Numbered from the stretch's first letter, positions 42,369 through 56,058 are shown. The stretch: DNA of 64,000 nt from Atrina japonica (GCA_030159075.1 BROG01000957.1:124001-188000), one strand, 5' to 3'. Numbers and translations are program-made. Notes: generated by a model from the sequence alone, not told the origin.

Positions 42369-42398
42369 TTGATAAAGGCCAAGTGGCCGAAAATTTGT
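42369..42398 (+). ncRNA. Degenerate hammerhead-like motif
   Basis: CTTGATAAA, then a GGCC-AAGT-GGCC hairpin, then CGAAAA. This has the layout of a hammerhead core (CUGANGA, stem II, GAAA), but two invariant core bases are changed, so it should be inactive. The 'aaggccaagtggccgaaa' layout is typical of retroelement ends. Confidence 0.4.
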
Positions 42399-42989
42399 GA
42401 ATTTTGAGTGTTTTACTGTTTTTCACATACTGATACTTCCCTTTGGAGGACATTAAATTTTATATAAAAGTTTGGTTTGACCTGTTATCGGATATCGAAC
42501 CCATATAAATACTGTAAGCGATTGTCTTGTTTTAATGCTAAAAGTATTCTTTCTCAGACTGTCGTATTTTCTCATATTTACTTACGCTTTGGTAATTTCT
42601 TGAAGAGTAGAACAAAACTAAATTGCCAGTTTATTTGTGTAAGGCCGGTGGTGTTTTTCCTTGTAACCAGGTTCTCTTCACTACAAACTGGTCGTAATCA
42701 TATGACTGAACAATTATTTCCCTAAAATATAATTCAAAACATAACTACATTGACTTCAGAAGTTGGATAATCAAAGCCACCTACAGGTTCCTAGGAGCAT
42801 GTACAGGTTTACCTGGCATTTATTTGTCAATGGTAGACGTGTTGGTTGGTAGCCAGCAGTATCAGATACAATTATGATAAGTGTTTAGTTTATGAAATTT
42901 TGATCCAGTAAAAGATTGAATGAAGCAAGTGATGAAAGATAAAATTTTTAAATCCATTTTTGTTGAATGTGTCGGCTAAGTTTCAATGA

Positions 42990-45112
42990 TATGGCTAAGT
43001 TAGAAGTTTAAATGTGATGGCTAAGATTGAATGTGATGATGGCTAAGTTTGAATGTGATGGCAAAGTTTGAATGTGATGATGGCTAAGTTTGAATGTTAT
43101 GGCTAAGTTTGAATGTGAAGATGGCTAAGTTTGAATGTGATGGCTACGTTTGAATGTGAAGATGGCTAAGTTTGAATGTGGTGGCTAACTTTGAATGTGA
43201 AGATCGCTAAGTTTGAATCTGTTTGGTAAGTTTTAATGTGAAGATGGCTACGTTTGAATGTGATGGCTAAGTTTGAATGTGATAGCAAATGTTGAATGTG
43301 TTGGCTAAGTTTGAATGTGAAGATGGTTAGTTTGAATGTGTTGGTTAAGTTTGAATGTAATGGCAAAGTATGAATGTGATGGCTAAGTTTGCATGTGATG
43401 GCTAAGTTTAAATGTGGTGGCTAGGTTTGAATGTGAAGATAGCTAAGTTTGATTGTGTAGATGGCAAAGTTTAAATGTGATGGCTAAGTTTGAATGTGTT
43501 GGCTATGTTTGAATGTGCAGATGGCTAGGTTTGAATGTAAAGATGGCTAAGTTTGAATGTGTTGGCTAAGTTGGAATGTGAAGATGGCTAAATTTGAATA
43601 TGCTGGCTAAGTTTGAATGTGAAGATGGCTAAGTTTGAATGTGTTTGCTAAGTTTGAATGTGAAGATGGCTAAGTTGGAATGTGATGGCTAAGTTTGAAT
43701 GTGAAGATGGCTAAGTTGGAATGTGATGGCTAAGTTTGAATGTGAAGATGGCTAAGTTTGAATGTGAAGATGGCTAAGTTTGAATGTGTTTGGTAAGTTT
43801 CAATGTGAAGATGGCAAAGTTTGAATGAGATGGCTAAGTTTGAATGTGATGGCAAAGTTTGAATGTGTTGGCTAAGTTTGAATGTGAAGATGGTTAGTTT
43901 GAATGTGTTGGTTAAGTTTGAATGTGATGGCAAAGTATGAATGTGATGGCTAAGTTTGCATGTGAAGATGGCTAAGTTTGCATGTGAAGATGGCTAAGTT
44001 TGAATGTGATGGCTAAGTTTGAATGTGAAGATGGCTAAGTTTGAATGGGGTGGCTAAGTTTGAATGTGAAGATGGCTAACTTTGAATGTGAAGATGGCTA
44101 AGTTTGAATGTGTTTGGTAAGTTTTAATGTGAATATGGCTAAGTTTGAAGGTGATGGCTATGTTTGAATGTGATGGCAATGTTTGAATGTGTTGGCAAAG
44201 TTTGAATGTGAAGATGGTTAGTTTGAATGTGTTGGTTAAGTTTGAATGTGATGGCAAAGTATGAATGTGATGGCTAAGTTTGCATGTGATGGCTAAGTTT
44301 GAATGTGATGGCTACGTTTGAATGTGCAGATGGCTAAGTTTGAATGTGGAGATGGCTAAGTTTGAATGTGAAGATGGCTAAGTTTAAATGTGTCTGCTAA
44401 GTTTGAATGTGAATATGGCTAAGTTGGAAAGTGATGGCTAAGTTTGAATGTGATGGCAAAGTATGAATGTGATGGCTAAGTTTGAATGTGATGGATAAGT
44501 TTGAATGTGAAGATGGCTAAGTTTGAATGTGAAGATGACAAAATTTGAATGTGTTGGCTATGTTTAAATGTGGAAGCTAAGTTTGTATGGGGTGACTACG
44601 TTTGAATGTGATGGCTAAGTTTGAATGTGAAGATGGCTAAGTTTGAATGTGATCATGGTTAAGTTTGAATGTGGTGGCTAAGTTTGAATGTGGTAGCTAA
44701 ATTTGAATGTGATGGTTTAGTTTGAATGTGGTGTCTAAGTTTGAATGTGATGGCTAAGTTTGAATGTGGTGGATACGTTTGAATGTGATGGTTAATTTTG
44801 AATGTGATGATGGATAAATTTGTATGCGCTGGCTAAGTTTGAATATGATGATGGCTAAGTTTGAATGTTGTGGCTACGTTGGAATGTAGTAGCAAAATTT
44901 AAATGTGGTGGCTAAGTTTGAATGTGATGGCTAAGTGTGAATGTGTTGGCTAATTTAAAATGTGGTGGGTACGTTTGAATGTGGTAGCTAAATTTGAATA
45001 TGGTGACTTTTTAATATGATGGCTACGTTTGAATTTGGTGGCTAAATTTGAAAGTAGTGATGGTGGAGTTTGAATGTGGTGATGGCTAAGTTGGAATGTG
45101 GTGGCTAAGCAT
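42990..45112. repeat. 19/22-bp mixed-period minisatellite
   Basis: Over 100 units of two kinds: GATGGCTAAGTTTGAATGT (19 bp) and the same with an extra GAA, giving GAAGATGGCTAAGTTTGAAT plus GT (22 bp). A block of roughly 300 bp recurs at about 43160, 43730 and 44050. The array degrades after 44800. Confidence 0.95.
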
Positions 45113-45114
45113 TA

Positions 45115-47868
45115 ATGGTTATAGGTCAGCAGGTTGATCAGACGCTATTTTAATCGTTTTCAAATGTGGAAGAGAACCTTGAGTACCTGACTCCGGTAAA
45201 GTTTGTCAAAACCACTTAAATGTTTTAAAGAACAAGCTGAAAGTGTGAAAAAAACACCAACTTTTCCATTTTGAAACAAAAATAGATTTCAGCAAAATTA
45301 TCTATCGAATGCATTACTTCTTGTTATCACAATTAAAACACATAAAATGAATGCGTCATTCAAAGAATCAAAGAAATCAAAGAAATCATGCAAAAAATAA
45401 GGAAATTGACAGAGTCTGAGGGGATGTAAAACAAACTCGTCAAAACTTTATTTTCCTACTTAAACACAAACTTAAATCATACTTCCAAGTACATCACTTA
45501 GATGCAATTAGTTTTCTATTTATGCAGCGAAAGCAACACTCCCAAAAATCTAAGCAATAACGAAGGGTCCACAATCCGAAATATGTTGTTTACTGATTAA
45601 AATCGCGCAGTGGTTATGTTTTGTCAGAAATAATTTCATTTCATTTGCAGAAATATTGGCAGAAACAATATGAATCACCAAACGATGTGTGATCAATAAC
45701 TAACATTGTCGTAATGCATCTTTCATTCATAATGGTCTGAAACTTCTCCACGGAATGAATGTAACATACCTTATAAATGCTATGAACGAAATCCATTTCT
45801 CAGCAGAGTGATATTGATTTGCTTGGGTCACTAAAACAATTCTTTTAGAATACAACTTGGGATAGCATGAGAATAATTAATACATACAGGCATATCGTGA
45901 AACTACAAAAATAAAAGTAAATATTGATAAGATATTAAAAACCTTATGAATGGAATATGCATAACAAAAGGTAAGCCTCCCACAAAGTAGAAATATCCTA
46001 TAACGTTTAATTGGTATCCAAGATAAAAAGAACACTCACATCCTCAAAATGTCATAAAGATGCATTGATTTAAACTTGGTTGTAAAATTAGTCGATTTCT
46101 TGTACATTACAAATATTGAGAAATAAAGTCTTTTACGCCACACCCATCAATTTTTTATTTATATACAGTTTTTAATGGTGGAGTAGAAGACCTGGTTACA
46201 ATGTACCAGGGAAGCGGCCATGGGCCTTCCAAAGATAAAGATGCCTTGTAAACAGAAGAAAGGAGTTACACATATTTCGGATGAATTTTGTTAATGAATG
46301 TATTTTGAATGGAATTGATCAATGGCATCGTAAAAATGATATGCAGAATTCAAATAGATTTTTTCTATCGCTTGCCTATAACAACATCGATCTCTGCTTT
46401 AGCAACAGTCAGTAAATATGCCGATTGCAATGTGTTTCTTTATAACAAAGAATTCAATAGAACGAGATAATCTGCAAGGAACGATCGTTATGAAGAGGGT
46501 TCACTGCAGCAGGGTAGTATATAAAATATTTTACGTTCCTGCAAAAATAGAAATCCATTGAAAAGTTAATGACTATGCCACGAGATCGTTTTATTTTCAG
46601 AACTTCTGCTATAAATAGAAGGTCTACAGAATATATAACTGACTTTCTATGTGTTGTTGTAACAAAGCGTAAGTTGAGTTGCAATTGATCTTATATAAAT
46701 CAAAACAATATTGGATTAAAAGAAACGGAATTGTTTTTGACAATCATTTATATACAACCTCAACTACTGTTTGACCTACGTCTGGCTTAAGTCGTTTGAA
46801 ATAGCTACTAAGTATGATTTTTATATTATATAAAGCATTTTCCGACAAGTAGAATAAAACTTCAAAATTCAAAGTTCACATTTGTTTTGATACACTGTAT
46901 GTGTATATAAATTAATGCACTCATATTTTAGCGCTCTCGGGGGGGGGGGGTATAGACTTATTAGCGCAATCTTGAATAAACGCTATTAATTTCATTAGCT
47001 TTGTCATTTATACAGAATGACAGGGTGGATAAGTTTTAGCGTTGCCTTGAATAAGCTCGATGACTAGGGTGCGAAAGGCGCTAATATTAGAATATCGCTA
47101 AAATTAGTACACTAAAGTAGATTTCTTTATGATGAAGACATTTTATTTAAAGTGAACATTACGAAAAACGTATATTTCAAAATATCAGAGTGTATACTGA
47201 GATATGAATTTCCGCATACAATCGTGAATGGAAGTGTCCGCGAATTTATATGATTAACGAGTATGTATCGGATATTTTGTGTTAATAAAAACTTGTTCTC
47301 GTATATATCATTACTGTATGCAGTGTGTGGTTATCAATTTCTTTCTCATGAAATATTTTCACAGAACTGCAAGCCCCATCCATTTTTAAAGAATGCGTAA
47401 TAGATAGCAAGGCATTTAGTTATACCGGAGAAGGTATGCTTGAGTTAAAATACATGTAAAATTAAACAACTTGAAACTCGCGAAATGTTGCAGCTTTTTA
47501 ATAGCGAATTCATGTGTACGTGAATATGTCTGAAATGATAAATACACGAAAATAAGTGATATACATTATACAATATTTCATAATGATTGTAAATGTATGT
47601 GACTTATCTGAGAAATTGCTTTGACAAAATCGATAGATTCGGTGGAAAATGAAGCAACAATTTAGATAAAAGTATTCTACATTTGTACATTTTTAAGTTC
47701 ATTGTTACATAACTCTGGAACTAAATCCTATTTCCATGGAGATATATTTGCACCATGTGTTTATATCTTATTATAACCAAATGCTACGAAACATTTGTCA
47801 TTTTTTAATTACAAAACATTTGTTACTTACAAATGTTAAACCGTTTCGATAAATACCTATTCGAACAC
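45115..47868. other. No gene recognised
   Basis: AT-rich. Contains a dispersed repeat phrase at 46165-46250 (AATGGTGGAGTAGAAGACC), also seen at 50675 and 32220, and a 10-bp G run at 46940. Confidence 0.4.
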
Positions 47869-47869
47869 A

Positions 47870-48340
47870 AATTAAAAGGACATTAGCTGAGGCATTTTTG
47901 AAATTTTGTCCTTTTTCACTATTTAGATTGATATTCTCTAACAAAAACACAAATACCCAGACATGGAAATTCTTTAATTCCTATATTGTGAAAATGGCTT
48001 GAGAAAACCGATTAGACATTTATTCACTTGCAGTTAGTTTATATTCATTCTTACTATTTGTTAACCCTTTGAACCCTATGGACTACAATAGACTGGTCTT
48101 AAACAATAAAAAAGAACTTATCACTTGGATATTCAGGAATGAAAGGATGAATGACAGCCACCTTGGCCTTATTTTCATAAAATATATAGGAATAAAGTAT
48201 TTTGTATGCCAATGTATAGTTCTCATTTGTTACTGTACAAATGCAAGTACAAGTAGTAAAAGTAGTATAAATGGATTTTTTTTTTTTTTTTTTTTTTTTT
48301 TGTAACTACAGTTAACGACCCTCTACGGTATCTGTAGGTT
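47870..48340. repeat. Dispersed repeat (pairs with 6320-7000)
   Basis: Same orientation and order of shared phrases as 6320-7000, including AAAAGGACATTAGCTG and GCAAGTACAAGTAGTAAAAG. Contains a poly-T tract of about 26 at 48276-48301. Confidence 0.6.
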
Positions 48341-48654
48341 TAGTAAATCTTCTTCTGAACAAATAAAAATAACTGACTCAGTATTCTAACAATAGTCATT
48401 TGTAGAAAGTACTGCAAAGCATAATTGGATTTGTACTCGAGGAAAGATGACAATCATGTACTGCCTGCAATCTTAAATTATTCATTATTTCGGTAAATAA
48501 TATTTTCCTTGATCAGTTAAAGATGAACATGCAGCTGATAAAGAAATAATTAAACAACTAAATAAGATAAAACGATGTGATGATTAATTGCAGAATCCTC
48601 ACCATTTATACCCTTTAAAATGACCTCGTTAAAGATAATTAGAAAACAATTTAC

Positions 48655-48826
48655 CAGAAGGATAATAATTCGACAGATTTATGAACATTCGGGCATCATG
48701 CGTTGTTAGAGTAAGTATTGGTATTTTATGATTATTCTGTTGTTGATACACGAACATGGTAATGTTTCGACCGTGATTCGCGTAAGCGGTCACGACCTTT
48801 TCATCACAAGTGTTTCTGGTCTGATG
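48655..48826 (-). CDS. Candidate internal exon, unknown gene
   Basis: 172 nt between a good acceptor (ATTATCTTGCAG) and donor (TTCTG|GTAAAT), open in one frame (phase 0 in, phase 1 out). It encodes HQTRNTCDEKVVTAYANHGR, NITMFVYQQQNNHKIPILTL and TTHDARMFINLSNYYPS. Two N-x-S/T sites and a Cys suggest an extracellular segment, but I recognise no domain. The exit phase fits the candidate terminal exon at 41127-41296. Confidence 0.45.
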
Positions 48827-50403
48827 CTGCAAGATAATGTGATTATTTAAAAATTTCAGCAATTGCTAATATACAAATATACAAAGGAAGTAAATAATTG
48901 TAACCAATAAAATATCACTAAATGTATCTGAAGGCTGCATAGGGAGACAAAAAATTCCAATAGTCGATCTGTCCATAAAGGATTAACTAGTCCGAATATT
49001 TTTCAACAAATGTGTGAAGATTAGCTCGGTCAGAAAGGTAAACTATCTACTTTTTCTCATCCATTAGTTCAATACAGTTTAGCATTTCTACATTAGCTGT
49101 AATTAGGCTGAAATGTATATACACGATCAATATCATGCTTGAAGGTTTAGTTTTGATTTATATATCTTCAAGAGAAACTCTCCGTACAATCGAACACGAT
49201 CGATGCTGTTCGTGCAGAATATAAAGTATGATATTGCATCTGTAACCCTTGTTTGTCTTCAGTATACACTAGATATCCATAAATAACAACGCTGGATAAG
49301 GGGAATCAAGATTAATAGAAAGTAATCATTTTCCAAATCAGTGATAAGGGCAATATGTTATATATTGCATGAAGTCAATGAATATGTTTCTGGACATTCT
49401 ATTGATTTACACTTTGGTATCTGAAATTTTTATATTTCTTGAAATACGATTTTAACCACGATTTCCCGAAATTGTGTAAATGAATGCAGTTGAACAGGAC
49501 ATGTTGAAACCGAAGGAAAATGACCTTCTTCTTTCAAATAAACGGGTTTTTTTAAATAACTGGGTCATTATGGTAACAAAGAAATTTGGGCGGAGGGTCA
49601 AAAGCATTTCAGTGAAAGTGGGATTTCAATGTAAAAGGGTTAAATAAAAATAGGTTCGATTGTAGTTAATAATCACAGTCAATGCACCCTAGTGGGTATT
49701 TTCTGAATTTTTGTGGTGATTTGGATTTTGTTTTGAATTATTTCAAGGTTTCCAGTTACCACGGTGATATGTTCAATAGCGTTGCAACATACCAAAAGAC
49801 TGTTAAGTAGCAAATAGTTATATTATATACTTGTACATATACATAAGTGATATTTCTAATGATTTCTGTATGACTTGAAAGCATCAATAACTTTAAATAA
49901 TGGTGTTTGACATTCTGTACTTACGTTTATGTTATTTTCTATGAGTCTATGGTAGAAATAGACAATGCCGTTTACAAATAGGAGTATTGATACATTTCTA
50001 GTGCGTTTTACACCTGGATAGCTGGACCAATGATTTATATCAAAATATCAACACGTTAAGATAAAATACAAATAATCACTTACAAGACATTAACAGTCAA
50101 GCCTGTCTGGCCACTCAATAAACAGGTGACCTTTATACAAAGGTTATAAAGGTTATGTTTGAATCATTTTTATAGGCAGGTGACCTTTATACAGAGTTGA
50201 ACTTTAATGCAAGTTTAACTGTACGTGTCATCATGTATAGTTAGAAATAACAAAATCAATTTTGTATTAAATGAATCACATGTAATTTCAATACTCATAG
50301 AGACTATTGATTTTTATTTTTTATTTTGAATAGTGTTTTAAGCCATACCCGACAATTTTTCAGCTTAAAAAATGGTGTTGTCAGTTTTCATTGGTGGAAG
50401 AGT

Positions 50404-50676
50404 GCCAGCCTGGCTCAGTCGGTAGCGCGCTCGACTCCCGAGGTCGTAAGTTCGAGTCCAGCCGGCGGCAGGTTGGTTTCCTGTCTTTCGGATGAGACAG
50501 TAAAAACCGAGGTCCCGTGTCACAGTAGGTGTCGGCACGTTAAATAACCCTCACTGCTCAATGGCCGTAAGTGCCGAGCCAAAATTTGAATCCATTCACC
50601 GGTATTTGGTGACGTCTCCATATGAGTGAAAGATTCTTTAGTGGGACGACAATAAACAATAAACAAACAAACAAAA
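50404..50676 (+). mobile_element. tRNA-derived SINE, most complete copy
   Basis: The tRNA-like head has an A box TGGCTCAGTCGG and a B box GTAAGTTCGAGTCC, and starts GCCAGCCTGGCTCAG. The body is CAGGTTGGTTTCCTGTCTTT, GGATGAGACAGTAAAAACCG, CACAGTAGGTGTCGGCACGT, CACTGCTCAATGGCCGTAAG and GGTGACGTCTCCATATGAGT, with an (AAAC)n tail. About 273 bp. It serves as reference for the copies at 31683, 54837 and 59397. Confidence 0.93.
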
Positions 50677-50896
50677 CATTGGTGGAGGAGAGAACCTGGT
50701 TACAATGTACCCGGTAAGAGACCATCGGACTACCGCAGTAAACTGGCAAACTGTCTCACAAAATCGAACCTGCGCTCTCATATAAACAAACAAGAAATAT
50801 ATAAACGTACTTAAAACTATATTATGTATCATTTTGGACAAACAAAATATTCCAATACATAGTATACCAATTTTTGTTTGGAAAGTCTACATCTGT

Positions 50897-51039
50897 GTCC
50901 CGTTTAACGAAAGGTCGTAAGTCCTAAATCCTAAGTTTTAGTCCTAATTGTCATGAGACTGGCCAATCAGCGATGCGTTGTCATGGCAGTTAGGACTAAA
51001 TGTAAGGATTTAGGGTTTATGACCTTTCGTAAAACGGAC
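50897..51039. mobile_element. 143-bp palindromic MITE
   Basis: Long terminal inverted repeats of about 60 bp: 5' GTCCCGTTTAACGAAAGGTC and 3' GACCTTTCGTAAAACGGAC, with matching inner 'cctaaatcct' and 'ttagtccta' segments. No coding capacity. Confidence 0.85.
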
Positions 51040-52205
51040 CCCTGAAGTCTAATTAACAGACACCATCATCTTGACACATATTTTTTTCTTAGTTTTAGCA
51101 AAACTTTGGTATCATGTTTATAACATTTATAATTTTTAACTGAAATGTTGAGTTCCACGTTGAACGTGTAATTTTGTTCATGAAATTAATGATATATAAC
51201 TTTCATGGCAAGGGTCATCTCAAAGTCACTCTTTAGAAAGGGGACATGTAATCAATGTCTTCATCGGGCGATATGACATACGGTCACATAGGACTGAGGA
51301 CCCTCGGGAGTCACGATTTCTATTAAAGGCATACAGGCATTTTGTCATTTTGATACACATCCTGATATTTTATAATAAAAAAAGAAAATATCATTTTAAA
51401 ATATCATGCATGTATGCCTTTAAGATTGAAATGTTGATTTTTTTTCTGTTCGACTGAATTTATAGCGGTTGTGACGAGGTGCTATTTTTTTATCTTAATA
51501 TGATCATGGATTCCCGGTGGATGTGACCGATCCACATGGAATGCCTACTACCTCCCCCTCACCTGATCCCACTTATGGATGTACCACAGATCCGTGTTTA
51601 TTCTAAATTCTTCATATTTAATCTTCGGAACTTCCGGATAGTGAATAGTATGGTAGCTGTGCTTTTTATGTTAAAAAAATTCACGCACACTCTAGACATT
51701 TTTTATATCAACTTATTTAGTTACAGACATTAAAATCCGTGCAAGCATTGATTTTTGAATTAGCAACAGAAAACCACAAAACGTTATCTAGTTTCCTGGC
51801 GTCAAGTTTCTGTTCTATTCTCCGCCAAACATGTCTTATTTAATGGGGGTTTTATCAATAACATTAGCAATTTGATCTGCCTTGTGAAAGGATCTAAAGG
51901 TTTTTTGTTTATTTGAATTAGAATCTATTTCAAATCAAATCAAAGATGAATAGTTTATACAAATAGGTGTATTGATTTTTGATAAACACTGTGTAGTGTT
52001 TGTATTTTTAATCCTATTTTAATGAAACCATATTTTGGTTATTATCATCTTGAAAATGAAAATGTGAAGTTTAGAGTAAAAACTGAAAAATTTTAATTTT
52101 GTAAAACTAAAACACTTACATAGAGTTCTGTGTTCGACAAAAACTCTTAAAATATTAAAATGCGATTGTAGTTTGGACGTTTATCAAAAGCTGTTCAATA
52201 AAATA

Positions 52206-52218
52206 AACTGTAATCAAT

Positions 52219-52289
<71 letters not shown>
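52206..52289. repeat. (CT)n microsatellite
   Basis: About 42 uninterrupted CT units. Confidence 0.97.
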
Positions 52290-52291
<2 letters not shown>

Positions 52292-52299
52292 GCCAAGTT

Positions 52300-54480
52300 C
52301 AAACTTTAATCATTAAGGATGCATCTCTGTTAATATTACATGTACACTGTAGTTGCTTTCATACTTGTATACAATAATAATGTATATGTCTACAGTATTT
52401 ACATAATATTAACAGACAAATTAGTGTGGGACCGTTGGTTAACCACTTGTAATTTCAAAGAGAGCCGTAAAGTGTACAGTTCGATAAGTTTCCCTTCTCT
52501 AAGATAATTAAACAAACCAAAGAGCAATTGTACTATATCCTGATTAGTGCTTAAACATTAGGACAAAAATATACATTTTATAAACGGTTTTCCAAGAAAA
52601 TAAAAGCGAATTTTCAAGTGAGGTAATGAAGATAAATCGACACATTCATAATGAAATACGAAGCAACGGGTGAAGCGTGTGGGAGAACAAAGCCTGTATC
52701 TTAAATCAAACCGACCGTTAATTAAAAGCAAGAAGAATAAGACGAATAAAAGACATTAAAATATGTCTCCTATTGCATTGTAATTTGAAAATCTCTTGAT
52801 TGAATGAATCTTTTCTAATGTCTTTATCCCGCCAGATAGTATTTCCCATAAAATTGGACTGTACCGCTACCCATCACATCATAGTCTTTTTGACAAATGA
52901 CATATTGAATACATTTGTACTTATATGGCCCCTTACTATCGAGAGGCTTTAAGTGACTATGTGACGACCTCTGTTATGACAGAAAACAACAATTAATCTC
53001 ATAGGCAAATATACCATGGCAATTACAAAACATTTTAAAGGTATACTTGTTTTTATTTTGATAAAAAATATATTTCTCGATTATACCTAAACTTTGATTT
53101 AAAAAAAACTAAAAAGGTATATTGCGGTAAACATGTTAACATATATATTAACACCTGTAATTGTTTAAATTATAAATTCAAACAGCGCCATCTAGTTGAT
53201 TGATTCCCTGTCTTATATGACCAAAACATGTATGTTCCCTTGAAAGTAACCCAACAAATGAATTCACTGATAACAGGAGTCTTGGAAGAGTGTGCGCCTC
53301 TTGTCCTTCGTTCACACACGCCATAAGTCTAGAGTTAAAATACAAATCTAACAATTCAAAAATAACCACTTGTCACAACTGACGATTTAAAACTAACAAA
53401 CCAAACATGTCAGGTAGTGAAACATTGAAAAAGAACATTTTACTGTCGGTAAAATTAGCAAAGTGTTGGCTTTTAACGCGATTCTTGTGAAAACAATTCA
53501 TCACAGCGTAGTTTTTCTGTACATAAAATGTTCGAATGTTGAACATGTTATGGTATATGTTATAATTTTAGAGTCATAAAAACCATATTCAGACGATAAA
53601 GTGATATCAATACTTAAATGTAGAAAGTTGACAATAGAAGAGCGGAAAATAAAGTAAAGTTGTAATTTACACCAGATCGACAGTACTAACTTTCAATCTC
53701 GACTTTATTGGAAGTTCAATATATCTTTTTCATCAACAAGCTTCTGGGGCATTCAAAATGTTACGCACCATTGATGGTGAACTTCTACGATACTGACAAA
53801 TACGCCTAAAGAAAAAAAATTATCAAGTATTGATTCTACAGGTTGCATGTCGAATACCTACCTGTATGTTAAATATAGATATAAAAAATAATGGTTTCTT
53901 GCGAATGTGATTTCTGATACCATACATTGCAAAATCTATGCATTTAATGATGAATATTACGAGTTTGACTTTCCAATTAAAATCCTACTGCAAAATTAAG
54001 ATTGAATCCAACACCTTGGCATGTCTGTGTCATTTAAAATCTAAATTTAGTTCATTTGTTTCAGATTGATATGAACTTGCATGATATTAATCACAAACTG
54101 TTTTATCAAACGCTGAACGTATTCAATAACATTGTGCAGGCAGTTTACTCTTTTGTCTGAGAAATCGGGTTATACTGAGTAGGCGTAATTGTCGTGTACA
54201 AATATTAGCGCAAATTAATTTAGACTATTTAAGTATTGTTTCATGTTTAAATTTCGACTAAAATTACTGCAGTAATTCCATCGATTTTGCAACAACTCAC
54301 AAAGGATATTTGATGCATTTCATTTATCGACACGTTTAGATTTCATAGACATTATTTTTCAAAATGACTAAAACCATAACTTAGATTTGAAAAGTAAAAT
54401 AAATAGTTTTTGAAGATAATATGTCAGGTTTGCATATATCGATTAAAATTCCAGAATTACCTTAATGAAATATCGTTCAC
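52300..54480. other. No gene recognised
   Basis: AT-rich, without repeats or coding stretches that I can support. Confidence 0.4.
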
Positions 54481-54489
54481 TGGAAAGAA

Positions 54490-54695
54490 GATTATAACAT
54501 CTCAGATACCAAAGTATAAATCTTAAGGATTTCCAGGATACATATACAAATCTCAGATACCAAAGTATAAATCTTCAGGATGTCCAGGATACATATACAA
54601 ATCTCAGATACCAAAGTATAAATCTTCATGATGTCCAGAATACATTTACAAATCTCAGATATCAAAGTATAAATGTCCAGGATATAGATACAGAT
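54490..54695. repeat. ~54-bp tandem repeat, four units
   Basis: Units of CTCAGATACCAAAGTATAAA followed by 'tcttcaggatgtccaggatacatatacaaat'. The same phrase occurs inverted at about 5775-5810 and 49395-49425, so the units derive from a dispersed element. Confidence 0.85.
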
Positions 54696-54836
54696 ACTCT
54701 GGAAATGAAATGGTGCCATGGAGGAGTAATTATCCCCTTTTGACCGGTCATACCCGCCGTGAGTAACGGAACAAAGTAAAAATAAAGAAGAACCAATAGG
54801 AGTAAGTATCCCCTGTTGACCGGTCATACCCGCCGT

Positions 54837-55119
54837 GTTTGTTTGTTTGTTTTGTTTATTGTTGTTTAACGTCCCACTCGAGAATATTTCACTCATATGG
54901 AGACGTCACCAAATGCCGGTGAAGGGGTTCAAATTTTGGCCTATGCTCGGCACTTACGACCATTGAGCAGTAAGGGTTCTTTAACGTGCGAAGCAACATT
55001 CTGTGACACGGGACACTAGGTCTCATCCAAAAGACAGGAAACCAACTGCTGTCGGCTGGACTCGCACTCACGACATCACGATCAAGAGTCGAGCGCGCTA
55101 CCGACTGAGCCAGGCCGGC
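54837..55119 (-). mobile_element. tRNA-derived SINE, minus strand
   Basis: Full-length minus-strand copy with tRNA-like head GCCGGCCTGGCTCAGTCGG and a (GTTT)n-rich tail at 54837-54860. It lies between two copies of the phrase 'tcatacccgccgtgagtaacgg' or its truncated form, so it inserted into that repeat. Confidence 0.92.
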
Positions 55120-55659
55120 TCTCATACCCGCCGTGAGTAACGGAACAATGTAAAAAAAAGAAGTACTAATAGGCAGTTGAAACTCAATGTCCAATAAAAT
55201 ACGACACATTAGTAATAAAAATGGTCACAATATGCAATTTCGAATCCCTAACGTGATGGGACCAGGTGTCCAGAAGGAGTCGGCGTTCCCCTGTTTGCAT
55301 GTCACACTCGTCGCAAATGTTACATTGAAACATCTCGAGTTCGCTGAAAAGGCCAAGGTCGGTGAAATGTCATCAGTTAGTTTAAGATCTGGTTGGCGCA
55401 AGGGAGTCATTGTATATGGTCTTGCCCCAGAATGCTATGTAACATTCCTGAGAGGGGGACTTCATATTGTTTAATAAGATCCTCGCATCAACCATAGAAT
55501 TTCCTTATTAACGACTTCAAGCAAAATGTCTTTATTGCAATGGAAATATTTTAATATTTTCCATTTATTTTGAAGTATTTAATGGAAAAACATAATGTGA
55601 ATTCTGATTTGCTATATAGATCTATTTTGTGGTATTGAATATTAATCGTCTAATATTAT

Positions 55660-55870
55660 ATCACATCAGTAGAAGGTCCTGGGTTAGATTACAGAAGTCA
55701 TATCAAAGATGTTAACAATAATCGTAGTGACCGTTCCATCGCAAGATGCTAGGCAGACGAAGAGAAAGTCACAATTTATATGATGAGATTTAAAACTAAG
55801 GTCCCGTGTCACGACGGATATGGTACGTACAAAAACCCTCACTTCTTTGGCGTAATACTATAGAATAGGT
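55660..55870 (+). mobile_element. Divergent SINE fragment
   Basis: TAGTGACCGTTCCATCGCAA, 'gacgaagagaaagtcac' and AAGGTCCCGTGTCACGACGG match the 25280-25610 subfamily with many changes. No clear A box or tail. Confidence 0.55.
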
Positions 55871-56058
55871 AAAAAATTAATGTTTTTCACTTCACCTAAA
55901 GCTAGTTATTGAAACCTTATGTTTTATTCCCACAACAATATGACAACTGGCTCCATTCCGTTTGGGATTCACAACTGTTCTTCATGTTAAGACCGTTTTC
56001 ATATCCAATTTGTTGAAACTAATCTAATGGACTTGAAGTTTCGAATAACCAGTAGGTA

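Noticed and set aside
55187..55474. 95-aa plus-strand ORF near the 55-kb SINE
   Set aside because: Its first third is a dispersed repeat phrase (also at about 37525-37570); no splice context or family, so coding status is unsupported.
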